This document shows, one piece after another, positions 33,768 to 46,654 of a DNA stretch of 64,000 bases. Where the stretch lies: NCBI GenBank assembly GCA_030435675.1, contig CM059624.1:5170769-5234768 (forward strand), in the 5' to 3' direction. The position numbers and the translations under genes are program-made. Below the pieces are notes generated by a model. The model made no database searches, was not told where the DNA came from, and worked only from the letters and a program-made list of their open reading frames with translations. The DNA comes from Steinernema hermaphroditum (lineage: Eukaryota; Nematoda; Chromadorea; Rhabditida; Steinernematidae). The stretch's first letter is position 1. Each line of letters opens with the position of its first letter.

Positions 33768-35180
33768 ATTAACATTTGAACTCAAACTGATTTCCGATCG
33801 GCAGTCGATGCGAGTACTCTCGTCAGTGGCACGGCCTCCGATACTGTTCAAACAGAAAAGCGCCCACCGGGAACTTGTTTCCAATGGAGCCGTACATATG
33901 AGTCCGTGTTTATAGAAGTGAGCGGCATGGATAATCGCTTGTTAATCTGTGCTCCGAAAACTGAGGGGAGGAACGTCCACAATTCTGTCGCACCCATTTT
34001 TGAAATTTATGATTTTGAAGGTCATAGGGGAGACCGATCTGAGTTCGAAAGGTTACGGAAGTAGTGGGTCTTTGGTGACAGTCTTCTTAGCAATACTTCG
34101 GCCAAATGGACTGCGAATCCACCGCCGACGCCAGATGAGAGGTAGTGACTACGATGTAAATCTGTTTCTTATTCCGTCCCTACATCCACATGCATCCTTA
34201 TGCTATAGATCTCTTGCGCCTCTTGCATGACTTAATGATTCGAAAAGGTGAATCCTGCAAATCCAGATGGACTCCAGCCAAATCGATTTTTTTTGATAAG
34301 AAAGTTGCTTAGAGCCCCAGTGGAGGAAAATTAGTAAGAGCTATACTAAAATCGACTTTTAGGACGTAGAGAGTTCTAATAACAGGCCAAAGAACCGTCG
34401 CTGCGACACTAATTCGGCATAGAATCAATCTCGAAGGAATCTCGATGATTTCTTCAAAAGGATACTCGAACGGGGAACGGTAAAAAGTTCAAAAATGGTA
34501 ACAACTGCGGAGATGCGCCTTGGAAGCTGGGAACAAAAATCTAACCTAAAGGAACAGACGTCATGGAACGTCGATCCAAGTGTCCGCTCTCGCATAATCT
34601 ACTGACTCGGCATACCGTAGTAGATTCGAATAGTTGCAAAGCTTGCTTTTGTTGGTAGCAAACTTTTGTTATTTCCTTATAAAGCGAACGTTGGTTAAGG
34701 CCATGTGGTTGATATCTAATCTATGATTTTAGCAAACAAAAATCCATGTGACCAGCAACAGTAAAACAGTGAATGAAGGTAACGGGAGATAGCGTGCAGT
34801 GTGATAATTACAGTATTTTATATAAGGCTGCTTGGTACTAGATGGACAAAAGCGGCAGATATCGATATGTTCCACTTCTTTATGGTACCACTTGTTCAAT
34901 CTTTGCAAAAAAACACTCTAGATTAAACATGACGAAGGGACAGAATTGTTGACGCATTTGGCAAGGCCCGATCCTAAGACCTCCATTAGATCGCTGCCGT
35001 TTCAACTTGTGTCCTTGCCACCTAACCCCTCGTCCGCGTCAACACCTCGGCATCCCGCTTAGCTTGGCACTTCGTCCTATCGAAATCGTGTGACTGCTGT
35101 CCATCGAAAAACAAGTGTCGCCGCCGCCTCTTATCACCGACGATAAAACGTCGACCCGCTCGACGGTCAGTTGCTCTGCG
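33768..35180. other. Divergent intergenic region (1.4 kb)
   Basis: Lies between the cytokine-like gene (minus) and the purple acid phosphatase (plus). The open frame at 33949-34230 has no domain or splice support. I see no repeat or RNA gene. It presumably contains both promoters. Confidence 0.4.
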
Positions 35181-36946
35181 ATGAGCATGATCCGTTCGCT
35201 CGTCCTCCTCGCCGGTGTCCTCCTTCTTCATCACTCTCTCGGCCATGAGAGGATTTCGGGACGGATTCTGGACTCGAATCGGCGTCCCCACTGGCAGGAC
35301 GGGAATCCCAACCATGGACCCTTCTATGCACAGCCCGAACAGGTCCACCTCTCCTATGGCGGAGATCCCTCGACGATGATTGTCACCTGGGTGACTTTCG
35401 ACGACACTCTCGACTCCGTCGTGGAGTATGGACCGTCGGATGATGCTCTGGACTGGGTGGTCAAGGGTAACACGTCCCTTTTCGTCGACGGAGGAGTGCT
35501 GAAGTCGAAGAGGTACATCCACAGAGTTCAAATTGATGGAATCAAACCGGGTTCCAAATATTGTAAGTTTGTATCTTCACAAATGATTTAAAAGAGGGAG
35601 ACATTTCCAATTAAAAACTTCAGATTACCACGTCGGATCGGAATACGGATGGAGCTCTATCTTCTCATTCGTCGGGCTTAAACCGCGTCCCTCCGGAGGC
35701 TACCGCTACGCCGTCTACGGCGACATGGGCAACATAAACGCCCGCTCCCTGGGCAGAATCCAGAGTTTGGCCCAGAAGCGCGACTTCGATATGGTGCTCC
35801 ACGTTGGAGACCTCGCCTACAACTTGGACACATTCGAAGGCACCTTTGGGGACGAGTTCATGCGCCAGATAGAGCCGATCGCCGCCTACGTTCCCTACAT
35901 GACCGTTGTGGGGAACCACGAGAACGCCTACAACTTCTCGCACTACGTGAATCGATATTCGATGCCCAAAAGCGATCACAACCTCTTCTACAGGTAGAGT
36001 CAGGTCGGGTTGGTGATACTGTAAAGGGAGTCTTCAGCTTCGATGTCGACAAGGTGCACTTCGTGGTGTTTTCCACCGAATTCTACTTCTACACAAACTA
36101 CGGTTGGAACCAGATTCGCACGCAGTGGGAGTGGCTGAACGAAGACCTGAAGAAGGCCCACGAAAACAGGGACAAGGTCCCCTGGATCATCACTATGGGA
36201 CACAGGCCGATGTACTGTTCGGACTTCGACTCTGACGACTGCACCTTCTACGAGTCAATTGTAAGTTCGTCAACACATCATCTGTGTTGTAGAAGATTGT
36301 TTTTAAACAATACGGTCTGTGACATGCATGTACTGTGTTATCACTATGGGTCCATGATAGACAAAATGTGACATTTTCACTTAATCCACTAGTGAACGAT
36401 TTGAGGTTTGTATCACTTTTTCAGATTCGAGTCGGTCTGCCTCTCACCCACTCCTACGGCCTGGAGAACCTCTTCTACAAGTACGGGGTGGACCTCGAAC
36501 TCTGGGCCCACGAGCACTCATACGAGCGCATGTGGCCCGTCTTCAACAGAACCGTCTATAACGGCACCACCGAGCCCTATGTCGATCCTCCAGCGCCCGT
36601 CCACGTCGTCACCGGCTCGGCGGGGTGCCAGGAGAACACGGACCCCTTCATTCCTCACCCACCGCCTTGGAGCGCTGTTCGATCGTCCGACTACGGATTC
36701 TCCAGAATGCAGGTCTTTAACAGCACCCATCTCTATTTCGAGCAGATCTCCGCGACTAAGGTGAGCTCAAAGGGTAAATGGTGAACTATGAGGAACTGCT
36801 CTTAGAACGACCTCGTGGACTCGTTTTGGGTTGTGAAGACAAAGCATGGGAAGTACAACACGCCCTATCTACAGCAGAAACTTCGCAAATTCGGGAGAGC
36901 GGTACCTCAACGTCACTGCCATCATCCATCGCATTGTCCCAATTGA
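35181..36946 (+). CDS. ACP7: Secreted purple acid phosphatase (ACP7-like)
   Basis: Exons 35181-35562, 35624-35993, 36038-36260, 36425-36760 and 36806-36946; 483 residues. It is a binuclear-metal metallophosphatase of the purple acid phosphatase family (acid phosphatase type 7), likely secreted or lysosomal. A signal peptide (SMIRSLVLLAGVLLLHHSLG) precedes an N-terminal fibronectin-like domain (PEQVHLSYGGDPSTMIVTW). The five metal-binding blocks are present in order: GDMGN 160-164, GDLAYN 189-194, GNHEN 224-228, MGHRPMY about 304-310, and AHEHSYER 353-360 in place of the usual GHxHxYER. The C-terminal domain has GSAGCQENTDPF and the YGFSRMQVFNSTHLYFEQ strand. Several N-x-S/T sites suit a secreted glycoprotein. 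All ligands look intact, so activity is expected. The start could also be the ATG at 35187. Confidence 0.93.
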
Positions 36947-37257
36947 ATTGAATTTGTCCATACAACGTGTATTTTTAAAAATCCGACGCTGACATTGGCC
37001 TCTTTCCTAAACAATAAGCGAGAACATGATGTGGCTACCGTAATTTCAATTCCTTTCACATACCCTAGCGAGCAGAAGAGGATACCGTACCTATCCACTA
37101 TGGGTGAATGATAGACCGAGTGATTATTCCTGACAAAACGTAAAGTACAAGGGAACAGACAGTCTGTCTACGTGATCTTTTGACCCAGTTGCCTCGACTC
37201 TGACTCACATATGAATCGAGACAGTCTCAGCCTCCGATCATTTCATTCCTCCGCGAG

Positions 37258-37543
37258 ATGACACTCGGTCGCTGTTGGGGCCTCGTTGCTCTCCTCTTTG
37301 CGACGCTCCTCTTCTTCTCCTGTACGCCTCCGGGAGTCGCCGCTCGCCTCAGAGAAGAAAAGCTGTCGAAAGGTTCGCCTCACCTAACCTTCAGTACCTT
37401 CAGGCGAGTTTTTCCTTGTTTCAGAATGCCCGCCGTGGTGCATGTGGTCGAGTGAATTCACAAAATGCGTGTGCAACGTGGCGAGGACAAGGTGCCGGTG
37501 CATCAACGCGAAGGGTCCCTGGGGTGCCGGATGGTCTGAGTGA
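37258..37543 (+). CDS. Small secreted cysteine-rich peptide
   Basis: Exons 37258-37372 and 37425-37543, phase 1, joined at AAAG|GTTCGC and TTGTTTCAG; 77 residues. Residues 1-28 form a signal peptide with a strong hydrophobic core (GLVALLFATLLFFSC...PGVAA). The mature part is about 48 residues with six cysteines in exon 2: ECPPWCMW, KCVCN, RCRCINAKGPWGAGWSE. The pattern C-x3-C-x9-C-x-C-x7-C-x-C is compact enough for three disulfides. Small secreted Cys-rich peptides of nematodes include antimicrobial, ShK-like and metallopeptide types, but this spacing does not fit one I can name. It follows the acid phosphatase by 311 bp on the same strand, which is too far to argue for an operon without data. 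Confidence 0.6.
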
Positions 37544-37881
37544 AGAAATGACGTGTGATTCGTTTGGAAATGGAATGAAAATAAATGTCATCCTCAGCTT
37601 CTTTTTCATGCATTTCGTTCATCTTTTCAGCGGATGTGAGAGCTGCAACCCTACTTGTACAGGGTAGCACACTGCCTGGCCCTCGATTTCATTAAGGCCG
37701 AGCCCACAAAAAGAGAGTCTCACTGCCTTGGCGCCTGATTGTAGGAAATAGATGACAAAAATGACCCAAAAATTTACATGTCCCTCGATTTTCAGTGGAC
37801 TGCTCGAAGAGTCGATGAATCATACAAATTTATACATGGGGGTGAGTAACAAGTATTAGATGCACAGAGTTAACGGGAAGA
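37544..37881. other. Convergent 3' gap
   Basis: Holds the 3' regions of the Cys-rich peptide gene (plus) and the MARVEL-type gene (minus). I see no other feature. Confidence 0.4.
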
Positions 37882-38395
37882 TTAGACAGGAAGATGAGTG
37901 TTCGACGCCTCTCCGCGGAGAATCTTCAGGTCCCAGAGGAAAAGAAGAGCCAACGCTATCATTCCGGCAGTGGTCCCGATGATCCAGCCAGCGTTGCTTC
38001 CGTCGGCGACGACATACCAGATCATGATACCCGCAGCGACGAAGAAGAGGATGGTTCCGACGAGGGCATAGATACGTTCCTGAGGGGGTTCCATAGACAA
38101 GGGACACCTTGGATGGTACTTACAAATCTGATGACGTTGATATCGAGGAGGTTGAGGACGAAGAAGACGATGTTGATGATGACGACAACGAAGTTAAGTC
38201 CACTGACGAAGCCGAGGCGTCCGTCTGCGTCGAAACAGCTTCTGCCTCCATACCTGAACGGGAATGCATCGTTTCCTAGAGCCTTTCGACTCACCAATTC
38301 GCGCAGAGGACCGAGCAGAGGACGAAGCCGATGATAATGGAGATAATCTTGCAGATTCCCCGAGAGGTCTGCAGATATCCAGTGTTGAGGGCCAT
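37882..38395 (-). CDS. Four-helix MARVEL-type membrane protein
   Basis: Exons (minus) 38395-38295, 38253-38124 and 38079-37882; 142 residues. Four hydrophobic segments are plain: IISIIIGFVLCSVLC (about 17-31), FVSGLNFVVVIINIVFFVLNLL (about 50-72), ALVGTILFFVAAGIMIWYVV (about 80-102) and WIIGTTAGMIALALLFLWDL (about 109-128). Short polar tails lie on both ends (MALNTGYLQTSRG; RGEASNTHLPV). Length, helix spacing and the charged loop between helices 1 and 2 (GGRSCFDADGRLG) fit MARVEL-domain proteins such as the CMTM/plasmolipin group, which shape or sort membrane cargo. The family call is by topology, since no short diagnostic motif exists. It is convergent with the Cys-rich peptide gene. Confidence 0.75.
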
Positions 38396-41300
38396 CCTAT
38401 CTGAAAAGAGCACACCTAGAGCGATGAGTCACCCAGCCGAGGGCCTCGCGGAACAGTGCCGCACGCAATGACTCTGTTTGTCGTCGCACGACCGTGTCAC
38501 TCCACCTTATCGATCCTCTCCGCCCTCCTTCCGCTGTTTTGGAATCGCCAGAACCACGGCGACCGATCTGTTTGCCGCCCACCAAAATCGACCACACATA
38601 AACATAAACATCTTTTAGTAGTGGGGATCTAGCGAAGCCATCAACAAAACGCAGGAAGGGGCCGAAAACAGTACAAATGGATCACTTCCCCATTTGAATC
38701 TTTTTCAAATGCAAATAAGCCGCCGGAAACCAGTTTTCGATTATTCAATAGGGGTGCACCCCACGAAGTCATCAATGGATCATGCGATTCCATAGTTTGA
38801 GGAGATCTGAATCACCAAAAAACGGTCATTCCTCGGAAGATTAAAAACAACAACATCGTCGGAGATGGTTCCTGGTGCATAAGATTAGCATTTGACTTTC
38901 AATGGTGCTCTCCCAAAAGCACGTTTAAGCAATAGAGAAAGAGAGATAAGAAACGAGAGTATGTCCATCATAGTGAAAGTGTATTCGGTAAACTTTCTCC
39001 GAAACAGCCACAAAAAGATGCGCTCAAGGTAATTTGCAGGTGATTCTTCTTATAAAGTGAAGAATAGAACGATTTGGCAATCACATACTATCCGAACTAG
39101 TGACTCACGCCCAACCGGAAATTCAAAATGATTCAAAAGAAGAACATCAGCGGCACGCCAGTCCTATGGTATGTTAATGGAAAGCACAAAAAATGGCCGC
39201 TCTGGAACGAGTTTCTTGGAAATTTCTGCGAAAACTTTGCTTATTGCACCTATCGCTAAACGCCCCACAGCAACGCACCACAGAAATGTAATGCGCCGTT
39301 TTGACCTGCAGTGCAAATGCGCAAGTGATCAGTGATTACAACTAGGTGATCGAGCGAAAAAAGGAAACCTGACCTGCACAGTCAACGACATAATTGACAC
39401 TTCCCCGAAAAACGAAAATTTCTCCTTGTGCTTCTAAGAGGAGAGCACGAATTGCATGGGCGGAAGAGAGAGTTGCATGAACGGAACTATGCGGGAGCAT
39501 CGTGGCTCTTTTGAGAGGACATTTTTAGATGAGTTGAGAAGACAGTTTTCTGGAAGAGGCATTTTTTGGGTGTCTTTTGCCACAAAACTGGCTACAACTA
39601 ACGTCCCTTGTTTATTCTACACAACATTATGCACCGCTAACCTCGTGATACGGAAGCGCTTCATGCATGAAAGAAACGGAAAATTGTGAGTAAACGTGTA
39701 AATAGTGACCGCGATGACATGGCTGACGACTGTCTTCTACTCGGTTTCATCTGCTCTACCGAAGATGAAACGTTTTCTATGCCCACAGGACGTCCTAAAT
39801 GGTATAATGCTGTTGGTTCAGGAGGGTGAATTGTGCAAAAGATCATAAACTTTTGTCTCAACCTATGTGGTTTGAAATTCTGTTTTGTCATCTCATGAAG
39901 ATCAAATCAAACTCTTCAAGAACCGGCGAATTATTTGATAAGGACTGACTTTGTGTGTGCATTTTCTCACAGCTTGGTGATAACGATGGAATGGTGCCCA
40001 CCTACGTATACGACACAATGAACAAACGCCGCCAATGGCACTTTGAGAATAGGACGAGGAACATCGTCCCTCGAGCAATAAACTTGTTTTCCTCCGTGTT
40101 TACTTTCTGCCAGGCCAGGGTTATTGAGATTCAAATTGGGTCGTTAAAGAAACAAGTGTCATGTACGGTTGCCAGGCTGTGCAATCAGTATGAGGTAACG
40201 AACTTTCAGGCTGAAAATCGATCTAAATCGCGCTATACGAGAAGAAAACAGATAAGGAATCTACTCCAGGGTCCTTAGCAACCAAAGAACTATGCGATAA
40301 GAAGCATCTACGTGGTTTTCTGAATGTGTTGTGTTCCGATAGAACACACTTATACAAATAAACGATTCCAGCGATAAACATGGAGTTTGTGGACTGATCT
40401 ATGAGATTATGTCGGACATTACAGTTTCAATGGGTTCACACTTTCCACGACCCTAAGCATGTTTTCCTCGGTGTTTACTCTCTCCCTCGGCGCGTCAACA
40501 GTTCGAATGGGGTCGTCAAAGGGTATCTTTCGCCTTCAGATAGGGCTGAGAACCTCGAAAATGAAAAAATAACTAGTGGTATTTACAAGAGCATGTGGCA
40601 AAGATCTAACGAGAGAACAATACATAAATCATCTTATCTAGTCAAGCCGAAGTGAAACCGTGCCAGCTCGGTGCAGTTTGCTTTACTAGATTTACCGTAT
40701 AAAATGACTTTTATGGGTTATTCGGGGGAGTGAAGAACAGGGGGAACGCGTGAAACAACCCTTTCTGTAGCAGTTGCCTATTGCGTTTAAGTAGATCATC
40801 TGCACCTGATGTTTAGACTGAGTTAAAACACGTCCCGAATGAGTGGCTGATACAATCTGGCCGAGGTACTCATAGCTTATTTTTAAAGACACTCGTCAGC
40901 ATATTGCCTCTCTTCTCGATCAACCTCTACATCCATCTTTCCATAAAGCTCACGCTTCCTGGCATACACCAGAAGCTCTTTTTCTATCTGTTTACCGGCG
41001 ACTACGTCTACTTTTCTATACCATGTGTGTAAATATTTTGTCGCGATGTTTTTTTGGATTGCTGGAACAGTGCCATATAGTTAGAAAGAAATCCAAAAAC
41101 ACTGAGGGATCTAAAGTCCATATATGGACAAGATCAATGACTAGGACTTTATTACGTGGATCAAAGGCACTACGACTTGCACGACACCGAAAATAGACCA
41201 ACAGTGCAATTTCATGGGCCACCATGGGTCAATTAATCTGTCCGGTTCATCTTGGTTGAATGAATAATTAGTTTTTTAAACGCTCTAGTAAACCGCCTTT

Positions 41301-42221
41301 GCCAGTAGCACATCGAGAAGAAAAGAGCCCCATCCATCCGAAATGCTCCTCTGTATCAACACAACCGAGGAGTGAACGTCGATTTGAGACATTGAGACAA
41401 GACATAGACGATTTGAGATAAGTATTCTTAGAGCGTTGCGATTCACCAGCGTCACGTTCGATCTCCTCCACAGTGTTCGCAGCTTCGATGACACTACTGA
41501 GGAACTCGTTGAAGAATTGCTTCAGAGCAATAACATACAATCAGTCACATACTCAAACCTCGCGCGCCCACACTTTGCGTAGGCTTCAGTGGTGTTTCCT
41601 TTCTTGTTCCAGCCGCAATTGAAAATGATCTTATTTGATTATGCCACCGAAGAAACAGTAGTTCTTGTTATCGCTTTCCTTCGCGAGAACAGACAGGCAT
41701 GTGCAGGAAAAGACGTAGCGCTCCTGTTTGATGACCCTATCAAACCCGAGAAGCGCAGGGAAATCCTCGGTGAGTTCTGCTCACATCTACTCACAAATGA
41801 TGCAGTGTAGAAAAATTTATCCATTTCTACGGACCGCAATTTTGAGTGAAAAATAGCTTTTCCAGCATAAAAATACGCTCTTCTAAGTTGAATTTTCAAA
41901 ATCCAACATATCAATCGATGACAAGTTCTCTGCCGACCGGATTCATTGCGAACTGGGAAAGTTTATCCATTTCTATGTCAACCAATTTTGATGGACCACC
42001 ATGGACTCTGGTCTGGTGGACTGGACTCATGGCAGGACGCCGACGCTCTGAGGACATCACACCGACGAAGACGCATCTTCCTATTTCATGCAAGGCCAGC
42101 ATATTTTGATGGACTACCATGGACTGCTAGATCGCCTTTGATTCTTGAAATAAAGTAAAAGTCCCGAAGAATCGTTTCTTGATAAATTTAATGGGTTTAT
42201 CAGATCTACTACTCTAGAGGA
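38396..42221. other. 3.8-kb gene-poor region
   Basis: Many short open frames but none with a domain and consistent splice sites. Two partly similar stretches, about 40080-40160 and 40450-40530 (shared GTTTTCCTC-GTGTTTACT and TCGTTAAAG/TCGTCAAAG blocks), look like old copies of one repeat. A + strand frame at 41589-41780 (ILFDYATEETVVLVIAFLRENR...) ends at a GTGAGT donor and might be an orphan exon. Two copies of a GATGGAC-TACCATGGACT motif lie at about 41990 and 42108. Confidence 0.4.
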
Positions 42222-42508
42222 TTACGGTAGCGGTGGTGCAAGTTGTACTAGTGCTCTCGAAAAGTCCGAAAATGACATCTTTGACACGCCCTGTTGTGTC
42301 TTTTTCTGACATTTCCGTCGTCTTTTGACGATGCGTTGGTAGGTTGGCACATCCGCTACTGGATCGAGCAACGTGCGAGCTTTATTATTCAGTAAGCCTT
42401 CACACACCGAGGGAAAATACGTTGTTGTTCTCTTCTTAGTGGTCCCGCCCCGACTACCCTGCGAGAAGAACGCGAGATATTCATTGTCTAACAAAGCTTC
42501 TCACCTCC
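42222..42508 (-). CDS. Small unknown protein, divergent from cdc-37
   Basis: Model: a 6-base first exon (42508-42503, Met-Glu) spliced over a 44-nt intron (GTGAGA...CTTCTCGCAG) to 42458-42222; 80 residues. The main exon is open, basic and ordered-looking: GSRGGTTKKRTTTYFPSVCE, then GLLNNKARTLLDPVADVPTY, QRIVKRRRKCQKKTQQG, and a hydrophobic end FSRALVQLAPPLP. The KRRRK cluster could be a nuclear signal. I recognise no family. The tiny first exon is inferred from a good donor right after an ATG. The open frame also reaches an ATG-less start upstream, so the start is uncertain. It is divergent from cdc-37 with 277 bp between start codons. Confidence 0.45.
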
Positions 42509-42777
42509 ATAGTGCTCGCGCTCTTTTAAGCTTATGACAGCACACGCACAAAGCACCCCTTCTCGAATGTTCCTTAGACAAAGCTTGCCGATCGTCTGCG
42601 GGGGGGATTTTAGACGTCTCTTGTCTGTTCGAGTCTAAATCGTCTTAACAAAGCTTCTAGAATGTTCTGCACTAGTTCCAGACAACCCTTGCTCTCATCC
42701 ATTTGAGGCGATGTGCGTGCCTCGAGCAGCCGTGTTCGCACTGTTGTTGGGATCTGCTGACTAAAACTTTTTGTTTT

Positions 42778-42780
42778 CAG
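42778..42780 (+). promoter_or_regulatory. Putative trans-splice acceptor of cdc-37
   Basis: TTGTTTTCAG ends 5 bases before the ATG (42786), a typical position for a nematode spliced-leader acceptor. Confidence 0.5.
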
Positions 42781-42785
42781 ATAAA

Positions 42786-44111
42786 ATGCCCATCGATTAT
42801 TCGAAGTGGAAGGCGATTGAGGTGTCCGACGACGAAGACGACACCCACCCCAACATCGACACTCCTTCTCTTTTCCGCTGGCGACATCAAGCGCGTCTGG
42901 AGCGTATGGCCGAACGCAAACAGGAGAAAGACGCGATCGAGCAAGGGAAGAAGAAGGCCCAGATCAGCTTAGGGGTACGCTTCATCACATTTAGCACATC
43001 TTTCTTCTTTTGTAGGAAATCGAGAGTATGCTGGCTGACGCTAACCTCGATACGAAGGAGCGTATCAGCCTCGAACTTAAGAAGCAGGACATGAAGAAGC
43101 AGGAGGAGGAGTGGCTTCAGAAGGAGCAAGAGATCGCCGACAAGGAGCGCCTTGAGCCGTGGAACGTCGACACCATCGGCCAAGAGAAGTTCAGTCAGTC
43201 GCGCATCAACAAGATTGCTGAAAAGAAGCCCGAGAGCTCGAAGATGACCGAGGAGGAAGAGAGCAAGCGAATGGTCTGGGGTTTAGGTCATAGCATCAAT
43301 GATGATGGAGATCTGTTTAGGCCGACTATTTCAAGAAACACGAGGTCGAGCTGAAAGGTTACGGAGCTCTTCACGGCTTCGAAGCGTCTAAAAAGTATCT
43401 GATCGAGCACCCATTCCTGTGCAGCGAGTTCGCTGCTAGCTTCCTAACCATCGAATGCCTCAACCTAGCTATCGAGGAGAAGGTCAGTTAAAACTTTCTG
43501 TTTTTCACACTAAATGATCCTGTTGGACTTAGGATGAAGAGGCCGGCAACATGGCCGAACAGTGTATCATCATCCAGTACCTCCTCGAAATGGCCCGATC
43601 GCTCAATGCGCTGGCCACCAACACAACTGTCATCAACACGTTCTTTAAGAAGTCAGTGATTTAGCTCCTCTAGTTAGCCATAGAACGTTGATTGCTGTAG
43701 GATTGGACTGGCGGATCCCTCGTACATGAAGATGTTCCACGACGAAGTCGCCGCATTCAAGGATCGCATTATGAAGCGCGCTGTCCAGAAGCGCCAAGAG
43801 TACTATTCACAGCAGGAGGAGAAGGACCGTCAAGAGCGCATCGAGAACTCGCCTGGTGGAGTCGACCCTCAAGAGGTGTATGACTCGCTTCCTGTTGTAT
43901 GTATTCTACAAACTGTTCACATGAATGACCGATGTCCTTCCAGGAGATGCGCGATGCGTTTGACAGCCGTGAGATTACCAAGCTGCAGGAAGTCGCCAAC
44001 AAGATGGATCGTGAAGTTTTCAGCTACCATCTTCAACGTTGTATCGATTCTGGACTCTGGATTCCTGACGCTAACGCCGCGCAGGAGAACGAAACTGAAG
44101 CTGAGTCGTAA
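42786..44111 (+). CDS. cdc-37: Hsp90 co-chaperone Cdc37
   Basis: Exons 42786-42974, 43016-43273, 43321-43482, 43533-43651, 43701-43896 and 43944-44111; 363 residues. Cdc37 loads client protein kinases onto Hsp90 in the cytosol. The N-terminal signature is intact: [19 protein letters not shown], with S14 in the CK2 site equivalent to Ser13 of mammals, followed by [22 protein letters not shown] long charged coiled coil follows ([22 protein letters not shown]), then [16 protein letters not shown]. The Hsp90-binding middle domain includes [23 protein letters not shown] and [21 protein letters not shown]. The C-terminal helical part ends [13 protein letters not shown]. Every diagnostic block is present and the length is close to animal homologs. 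AATAAA lies at 44144-44149. Confidence 0.95.
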
Positions 44112-44143
44112 CTCGTATTTAATTGTTTATACAGTCGGATGCA

Positions 44144-44149
44144 AATAAA
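44144..44149 (+). terminator. Poly(A) signal of cdc-37
   Basis: AATAAA lies 33 bases after the TAA at 44109-44111. Confidence 0.65.
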
Positions 44150-46654
44150 TATCTTATCCGGCATGGAAGGGATAATCAGGTGGACAGGGTTGATCCATGG
44201 CCGATGCGGTCTAATTCATGGTTATGTCCATGGCAGTTTCGATCAAATAAAGTCTTGTGGATGAAGTCAAAATAGAGGAAGCGATAAACAAGGAGTTTTC
44301 GGGGGTGAACACCTAACAGGGACTAATCACCTCTCTCTTGTGACCTCCCATGACAGATCAGTACGCACTTTCAAATGTCCTAAGTGACTAAGTTACCACC
44401 CACGTGGGAACATCTACTTAATTTCCAATGGACAACATGCCATCAGAGTTGCCAGTGCTTCTTCATCATCTACGGCAAATGCAATCCGAGGTCCTCTAAT
44501 CGAATCGCCGCTTCCAGAGACCAGCTCGCTTCCAGAGAGGTCAGAGTTGAAAAAAAAGGTCCATCGGGGGTGCGAAGAGGGCGGACTTGGCCCTGTTTGC
44601 TTAGCCGCCACTCGCAGCGCCTAAATCTAATTATATTGCTGAGAGGATAATGAAAAACAAGGAGCCTCTCCGGTCTCCGTTCCCCTCTGCGGTCGACAAA
44701 CAATTGACACGTTCACGAGAAGACGTGTTATGCCCCTCCTCGTCGAGGCACTTTTCGCCCCCAACGTCGAGTTCTCGTTTCAATTCGATTACGCACCGCC
44801 GGCCCACTTGGGCCAGTTTCCTGCGCAAGTCCAAGACGATGCTCTTTGGATCGGTTTCCCCTTCCATCCACGCAAAAGCAGGAAGTGGCTAAGTGGGCCA
44901 TTCGGAGGGGTCTGGATGACGTGTTTGCGTGACCACTGGAGATCGGCCCGCATGAATAATGAAACCGATCTGTTCTAGAATCTAGAATAAACATTCTCGC
45001 CAAAGATCTTTTTTTTTGTCCGTATTTTGCGCCGTATTTTAAAAAATCCATTAGTGTTGGGTCGGCGGATCTTTGAAGGTCTTCTTGTGGGAGTTTGAAG
45101 ACATGAAATATGCACTATGGGTCTTCCCTAAGAATGACGCCTCCGAATAAGATAGGATTTTGTTCTATCTCAGCCACCACTCTTTGAAAGCTTACAATAT
45201 TTCAGTGCTTTTTAAAAAGGCCAGTACTACTAACAAAAGTCTCGCAGATGTCCACTCAAAATTCGGTTTCTTTCGTGTTCCGATCGGTCTTACATTGGAA
45301 TACTCATGGAACCGACTTTCTAGACTTCTGTCTAAAGTATCTGCTGGCGAAAATTTGTGACACCCTGTCTTAAAAAGCAGTTGTATGCGCTCATTCAAGG
45401 AGCGCTCGGTTCAATACAGTAGTCAAAATACGGACTGATGTTTCCAGCATAAAGTTCCAGCGGTTTCGAAGACATAGTGGCAATAAACCGGTCACTTCGG
45501 AACTGTCTATGTGGCAAACGTAATCGCTCAGGGGCCCAGAGAAACATCCTTCCTTCTTCTGGAACACATAATCCAAAATATCGTGACAAAAAAAGATTCA
45601 ACATTTCGGTTAGCTCCACTACAGAACATCAAAGGCGATCAAATAATGAAATACGCATCTTCTTCTTTCATCACTCAATGTATTTAATTTGAATTGATTT
45701 TAGTAGTCATCTAATCCGCGTGCAAAGCTTTGAATACTTCTGAACGCCACAAAAGCCGCGAAAAAACGTAGGTATCATTTCCATCAAAGATCGGTATTTT
45801 AAAAGTTGTTTTCAGCTTGTACTTATATTGAGCCCTGTTTTTTTAATCCATTAGTGTTTGGTTGACGTGACCATATTTTCGTTTTTTTTTGAAACTTGAA
45901 ACCGTGAAACATGTGAGCATTTCTACTTCAAGACACTTTTCATCTCCGTGTCTGCAGTGCGGAGCGTCTCCGAATGGTGTTGGTAATCGTTGTCATCGCG
46001 ACCTCAGATTTTACTTAAAGTTTCGATCCAATCTGGGATCGGTCGTTCGATATCTCAGAAATGAGTTGTGTGAGCGGTCGTTCTTGGCATAGTGATCATC
46101 CCAGCTCCCAGAATTCCGCTTCTTCTCTTGCAGCTCAACCAGAACTAATTGCTCCCGATCCACTATAGCCGATCCCGTGACATCACCCGAACGTCCACTG
46201 ATCGCCTGCGGGCACCGCTGCTCGCGACACGTGGTTCCGAACTCATCATATGTTTGCGCTCATCGCGCACGAATAAAAACGCAATTTGGATTCCTGCGTC
46301 CAATTCCTTTTCGCTCGGCTAATTGAGCGTTTCGGGGAAATAAAAAATTCATGTGGACATGTGTAACCGCGCCCGGAGGGTTCGTTAATTGAATCATTAA
46401 ATGCTCAGAGATGATTGTCCCATTTGATGCTGCGTGCTCTTTGCGATGTCCTCCAAGGACTCACTCTGTGCCAGTTGTGGACGTGACAAGTGCAGAAACG
46501 AGTGTTGATTGGATCTCTAGGCTCAGGGGACATAAAAATATAGTTCCAATAACATTTAGAGCGATTCATAGAGCTTAGAGGGCGGGCTGGTGACGCCAGG
46601 GTGGATGATGCCCAAAAAATCGGGTGAACTTTGAGCTGAGATGGTTGATCTCGA
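44150..46654. other. Gene-poor region
   Basis: No supported gene. A minus-strand frame at 44867-44631 (MEGETDPKSIVLDLRRKLAQ...) reads protein-like at its start but has no domain or splice partner. Two related AT-rich stretches, about 45010-45110 and 45820-45915, share AATCCATTAGTGTT and neighbouring bases and look like old repeat copies. A perfect splice or RNA signal was not found. Confidence 0.4.
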
